The notes under the pieces were generated by a model. It searched no databases and was not told the DNA's origin. It saw only the letters and a program-made list of their open reading frames with translations. A stretch of DNA of 64,000 bases from an uncultured Collinsella sp. (lineage in GTDB: Bacteria; Actinomycetota; Coriobacteriia; Coriobacteriales; Coriobacteriaceae), in NCBI GenBank assembly GCA_900541645.1, contig UQKQ01000003.1, forward strand, positions 101,228-165,227, read 5' to 3'. A program made the translations under genes and the position numbers. Shown here one piece after another: positions 60,464-64,000 of the stretch (positions are counted from its first letter, which is position 1; every line of letters starts with the position of its first letter).

Positions 60464-63461
60464 ATCGCTCGACCAGCACGCGATTGAGCCGCCCCTCCAC
60501 CAAGCGCTCGTATAGACGCCGCGTCTCGGGCTCGGGCACGCCATTGACCTGCTCCCTTAGATGGTGCATATGCCCGCTGTACAGCTCGACGATATCGCGC
60601 CGCCGCCCCGCCGCACTGTAGACGCGCATGGCGCAGCGCACCATATCCTCACGCGCTGTTTCCTGCCGAAGCCCCGACTCCGCCAGCCAAATCGCCGACT
60701 GCAGATCGTTTTCTTCTAGAGCGGCATTTGCTCCCTTAATCATGCAATCGATGTACTTTGACTGCATAATGCGTCGCATACGCAAAAAGTAGGTGGGGTT
60801 ACAGCCATTGGGAACATACAGCGGTCCGGCATAAAGCTGCTCAATCTTAAGGCACAGTTCAACTAAATGGGGCCCGCGCGCACCCGTGCGATTTCCCAAA
60901 ACCTCGCGGCTTATCTGGTCAAACAGCCGTACATCGGTCTTGACGTAGTCGCCGTTGAGTCCGATGCATTCATTTTGGATGAGCACACACGACTTGCCAT
61001 CCGGCGTCGGTCCCAAAGCCGACCGCAAGCGCGATATCGTCGAGTACAGGTTGTTGCGGGCGCTATTGAACTCGGCATGGGGCCACAGCTCCATGGCCAG
61101 CGTCTCACGATCGACGAGCGCGTCCATGCCCAGCGCAAGCCGCTCGGCAAGTGTCGCCGCCTTCTTGCGCCGCCACATTTTGTCCGTGATGGGAAACCCA
61201 TCGCGCTCGGCGCGAAACGCACCAAACATGCGAATCTCGATATGGTCGATGGTATCAACGGCTTCAACCTCGCCGGCCTGGAACAGGCGCTCGCCCTCCC
61301 CTTCCAGATCGTCGCGCAGCGAATACCGCGATAACTCGCGCACGGGAAGCTTCTTGCGAATCCTGGTCGCCGGCTCGCCCAGACAATGCATGGCAAGGCG
61401 CGCAAAGAGCCGATACGATGGCTCTAGAATCCCCGCGCGATTCATGGACATCCAGGCCGCAAGATCGCTGTCTCGGCCCGCACAGGCCAAATGCAGCGCC
61501 ACCATCCAGGCCTCCGCTCCACCAACCTGCGTCTGGCTTATATCGAGTAGCTCCGCTTCCTCGCGCACCGAAACCATCGAAGTGTTACGCAGATACGCCG
61601 CGCGCTCCAACAGCAATGCGTTATCGCGCATGTACGCAATCGACTCCTCGGCAAGTTTGAGCACTTGGACCGCACGGAACTTTGCATTAACCGGCCGTCC
61701 CTCTGCCAGCGACTGCCAGCCTTCTAGCAACAGGCCAAACAGCTGAATCTGATTATCGCGCATGCGCACGGCAAAACGATCGAGCTCGTTGAACGCCGCG
61801 TCGTCGGTTACCGGCAGGCCGGAAAGGAGCCGCCGTGCCGCCAGCACCATGCGCACCCAGACAGCCATCGCCTTAAGCCCACGTACGTCGAGCGCCTCCC
61901 GCACCACCGTCATCTCGTCGTCGCGCTCGTCGGTTCCCGTAAACGACCCGTCAAAGAGCTCCACCAGCATGTTATCGGCCCGTATAACAATCCCCGCGAT
62001 GTCGAGCTCACAGTCGTAGGCCTTGCTCGTTTTGAGCTGCTGTAGAACGCCGCCGTCATCTCCCCGTTCGGTCAGGCATCGCTTGACCTCGATATGCGCG
62101 GACAGCATGTCGAGTGCGGTGTGGGACGTCTCTATTTCTGGCACGGCCAGGTTCGTAGGAAGCCCAAGCCCGTTGTCCCCATAGCAAACAGCCGTCAGTG
62201 TCTGGGCCACCCTCCATGAAACAGGGTCTATTTCGCAGGCCGCCCGTTCGCCCCCGCGCTCGATGACCGATGCCATATAGCGAGCGAGCTTTGTATTGGA
62301 CACGCTGACCGCTGCCAGATATACGCCAAGCGCCTCGGCAGGCGTTGGCTCTGGAGCCGGATCCTCGGCATCGATCGTGCCCAGCGCTGCTCGGCAGATA
62401 TCGGCCCCGTGCCCCGTCAGAGCCAGATCGACCCCATACTGCCCAGCAAGTTCAAGGACCGCATCACGGTCCAAAAAGGCGTCCGCCAGGCCCATCGCCG
62501 CATCGCATCGGCCCGCCTTAAGCAAAATCCGGGCCGCCCTCGGAACAAGTTCGGGGCGAACCTCGGCCACCAACTTACGCAAGCGCAAGCGTCCGTTATC
62601 CTCCGTGCCCAGACACGTAAAACTCCGCTCGGCGGGGTCCAAGCCAAAGATCGGGTAGTCGCGTACGAAGTAGGACTGGTCGACCATCGATAGCCTCACC
62701 CCGCAAGCCTCGAGTTCTGCGATATTGCCCTCGCCCATCAAAATCATGAGACATGCCACGCAAAACAGTGCATTATTGTCGAGCGAAGCCAGGTCGACAA
62801 GTGCCGCGCCATATACGTTGACAATCTCGTTTTCGAGCAGACCGGCTACGTCGCCTTGGCCATACAGACCCGTCTGCAATGCCGAAACGAGCTCGGGCAC
62901 GCCCTGCGTGAGCTGATAAAAGTCGAGCGATGTGCTGATCGAAAACGCCGATGCCCACGCCGAATACTCATAGGCATGCACCTTGAGCATCTGCGCATTG
63001 ATCTTAACCGAATCGCCCAGCCCATGAATCAGCTGACGATTTGAAGGACGGCAGGAGATAAAGACCCCTACCCCCATAGCGCGCAGGCCGCGAATCCTGT
63101 CGATGAGGTCTTCGGTATCGTGCTGATCGAGGTTTGGCACATTATCAATCGCGATAAGGGAGTGCGGTTTGTCTTTGAGTTCTTCGGTAACCACCTCGAG
63201 CTGCATAAACAACTCGCGCCCAGTGGCGCGATCGGCCTCGATAATCCGCACGGGGCCTCGCGTCGGGTCGCATTTAACCTCATGGGTGTACTGCAGCAGC
63301 ACCGAGGTCTTCCCAAACCCGTCGGGCGCATAAAGAACCACGATGCCGGCCTTTCGGCCCTTGGCGAGAAGCTCATTCATCAAGCGTTCGCGTCGCACCA
63401 TATAGCCACCGCCCAGCGGCATCAGCTCGAGGTCGTCCATACTGCCCAAATCGTTTACCAT
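60462..63461 (-). CDS. Large SARP/BTAD-type ATPase regulator
   Basis: A 999-residue transcription regulator. The N-terminus has a STAND/AAA-like P-loop YAPDGFGKTSVLL (about 44-56) and IAIDNVPNLD as Walker B. A long helical middle (250-680) resembles TPR-type sensors. From about 735 the C-terminus carries an OmpR-like winged helix (IEIRMFGAFRAERDG, KAATLAERLAL, NLYSTISRLRSALG) and a BTAD helical domain (FLRMRRIMQSKYIDCMIKGA). This order, ATPase first and DNA binding near the end, is like MalT/SARP hybrids. ATG at 63461 with GAGGAG. Inducer and targets unknown. Confidence 0.88.
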   Translation of the reverse strand: MVNDLGSMDDLELMPLGGGYMVRRERLMNELLAKGRKAGIVVLYAPDGFGKTSVLLQYTHEVKCDPTRGPVRIIEADRATGRELFMQLEVVTEELKDKPHSLIAIDNVPNLDQHDTEDLIDRIRGLRAMGVGVFISCRPSNRQLIHGLGDSVKINAQMLKVHAYEYSAWASAFSISTSLDFYQLTQGVPELVSALQTGLYGQGDVAGLLENEIVNVYGAALVDLASLDNNALFCVACLMILMGEGNIAELEACGVRLSMVDQSYFVRDYPIFGLDPAERSFTCLGTEDNGRLRLRKLVAEVRPELVPRAARILLKAGRCDAAMGLADAFLDRDAVLELAGQYGVDLALTGHGADICRAALGTIDAEDPAPEPTPAEALGVYLAAVSVSNTKLARYMASVIERGGERAACEIDPVSWRVAQTLTAVCYGDNGLGLPTNLAVPEIETSHTALDMLSAHIEVKRCLTERGDDGGVLQQLKTSKAYDCELDIAGIVIRADNMLVELFDGSFTGTDERDDEMTVVREALDVRGLKAMAVWVRMVLAARRLLSGLPVTDDAAFNELDRFAVRMRDNQIQLFGLLLEGWQSLAEGRPVNAKFRAVQVLKLAEESIAYMRDNALLLERAAYLRNTSMVSVREEAELLDISQTQVGGAEAWMVALHLACAGRDSDLAAWMSMNRAGILEPSYRLFARLAMHCLGEPATRIRKKLPVRELSRYSLRDDLEGEGERLFQAGEVEAVDTIDHIEIRMFGAFRAERDGFPITDKMWRRKKAATLAERLALGMDALVDRETLAMELWPHAEFNSARNNLYSTISRLRSALGPTPDGKSCVLIQNECIGLNGDYVKTDVRLFDQISREVLGNRTGARGPHLVELCLKIEQLYAGPLYVPNGCNPTYFLRMRRIMQSKYIDCMIKGANAALEENDLQSAIWLAESGLRQETAREDMVRCAMRVYSAAGRRRDIVELYSGHMHHLREQVNGVPEPETRRLYERLVEGRLNRVLVER

Positions 63462-63871
63462 GCCCGCTCCTCAACTCGACCGTATGGACACTGTAACCGC
63501 AAGACCATACAAGCCGCGCTATGAATAGAGCGACCTTGTGTTCTAGGTTGTCTTTTGGTACGCAAGCGGCAAGTTTTTGTACAGCGAGGGCCGATTGTTA
63601 TTAATCCCCCGACTAATCGGTCTTTAAGCAGGTAAATGAGCTTGTCAGCTTGTCCCATCTAAGCGGCAGTGTAACGCAAATGAACAAGGTTCAGCTATGT
63701 CATTCAACTCGCCTAGCACCCGCTACCGTCTACGACCTTTTAGTGGCATTTTTGCATAGAATCTGGTATGGAATGAATCAAGCTGTTGGGCATCCGGCAT
63801 TCGTCAAGCTTGCGGCAAGATTGGCTTATAGGACAAAATGTGTGTCCCGATAGAACATCCGTTTCCATCCA
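63462..63871. other. Intergenic region, no gene supported
   Basis: 410 bp with promoter space for the large regulator. It contains an imperfect CCGATT/AATCGG dyad at 63592-63620. The plus-strand frame of 67 codons at 63650 lacks a ribosome site and protein-like composition. Confidence 0.4.
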
Positions 63872-64000
63872 TTAATCCAGCCAGAACGGGTACGGGTCCC
63901 TGTGGTGGAGATCCTCCCACACGGCCCTGTCGCCCCACTCCGGCCCTCCGTCCTCGCGCGACGGCGAGGCGGAGTAGACGCTGAACAGGAAGTCGATGTC
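63872..64000 (-). CDS. C-terminal 42 residues of an unidentified protein
   Basis: The right edge of the window cuts a minus-strand gene. The visible tail reads FSVYSASPSREDGGPEWGDR then DLHHRDPYPFWLD, strongly acidic and aromatic, with coding-like third positions. Not enough to name a family. Confidence 0.6.
   Translation of the reverse strand, partial: DIDFLFSVYSASPSREDGGPEWGDRAVWEDLHHRDPYPFWLD

Overview
The window looks like a chromosomal segment of a high-GC gut actinobacterium of the class Coriobacteriia, most probably Collinsella or a close relative. This is an inference from gene content (type III glutamine synthetase, fused MurT-GatD, split B12 methionine synthase, DUF711 protein, LAxTG surface protein, SARP-type regulator, Coriobacteriia-style intergenic palindromes) and from strong G/C third-position use. 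No rRNA, replication origin or CRISPR array was seen. One tRNA (Glu, TTC) is present.

Layout. 1-3.3 kb: a membrane Fe-S protein operon (small CXXC protein, NapH-like ferredoxin, lipoprotein) divergent from a two-component system. 3.4-10.2 kb: a GMP synthase lacking its glutaminase domain, a LuxR regulator and a 1455-residue wall-anchored surface protein. 10.2-17.9 kb: two unrelated AAA+ ATPases flanking a divergent type IIA topoisomerase pair with a LexA-like box upstream. 18-32.3 kb is the accessory region. It holds a TetR-controlled trio of class-M-like sirtuins, a MerR/cupin pair, an HxlR/oxidoreductase pair, a LytTR/DUF3021 pair, yjdF with a probable riboswitch, a type III toxin-like gene, three methyltransferases that look acquired, and decayed gene fragments.

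32.3-64 kb is mostly core: guaA, asparaginase, an XRE pair around a perfect palindrome, ychF, a polyferredoxin, three iron/zinc-type alcohol and glycerol dehydrogenases, a two-gene TPR-like pair running into murT-gatD, tRNA-Glu, glnA type III, then metF / metH-activation / metH with a cytosine methyltransferase-endonuclease module inserted between the last two. DUF711, a methyltransferase, yhbY and a 999-residue SARP-like regulator follow.

The genes that visibly work together are metF (methyl-THF supply), the separate reactivation domain and the short metH (methyl transfer to homocysteine); MurT and GatD domains (lipid II amidation) in one chain; and regulator/target pairs with readable operators (MerR, TetR, XRE). 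The best candidate for an undescribed system is the sirtuin trio. All three members lack the canonical catalytic histidine, they overlap or nearly abut as one operon, and a divergent TetR gene and a near-perfect dyad over the -10 box control them. Other noteworthy items are the symmetric four-arm operator before the 10.66 kb ATPase, the 58.7 kb structured element and the 235-bp inverted-repeat element at 47.9 kb.
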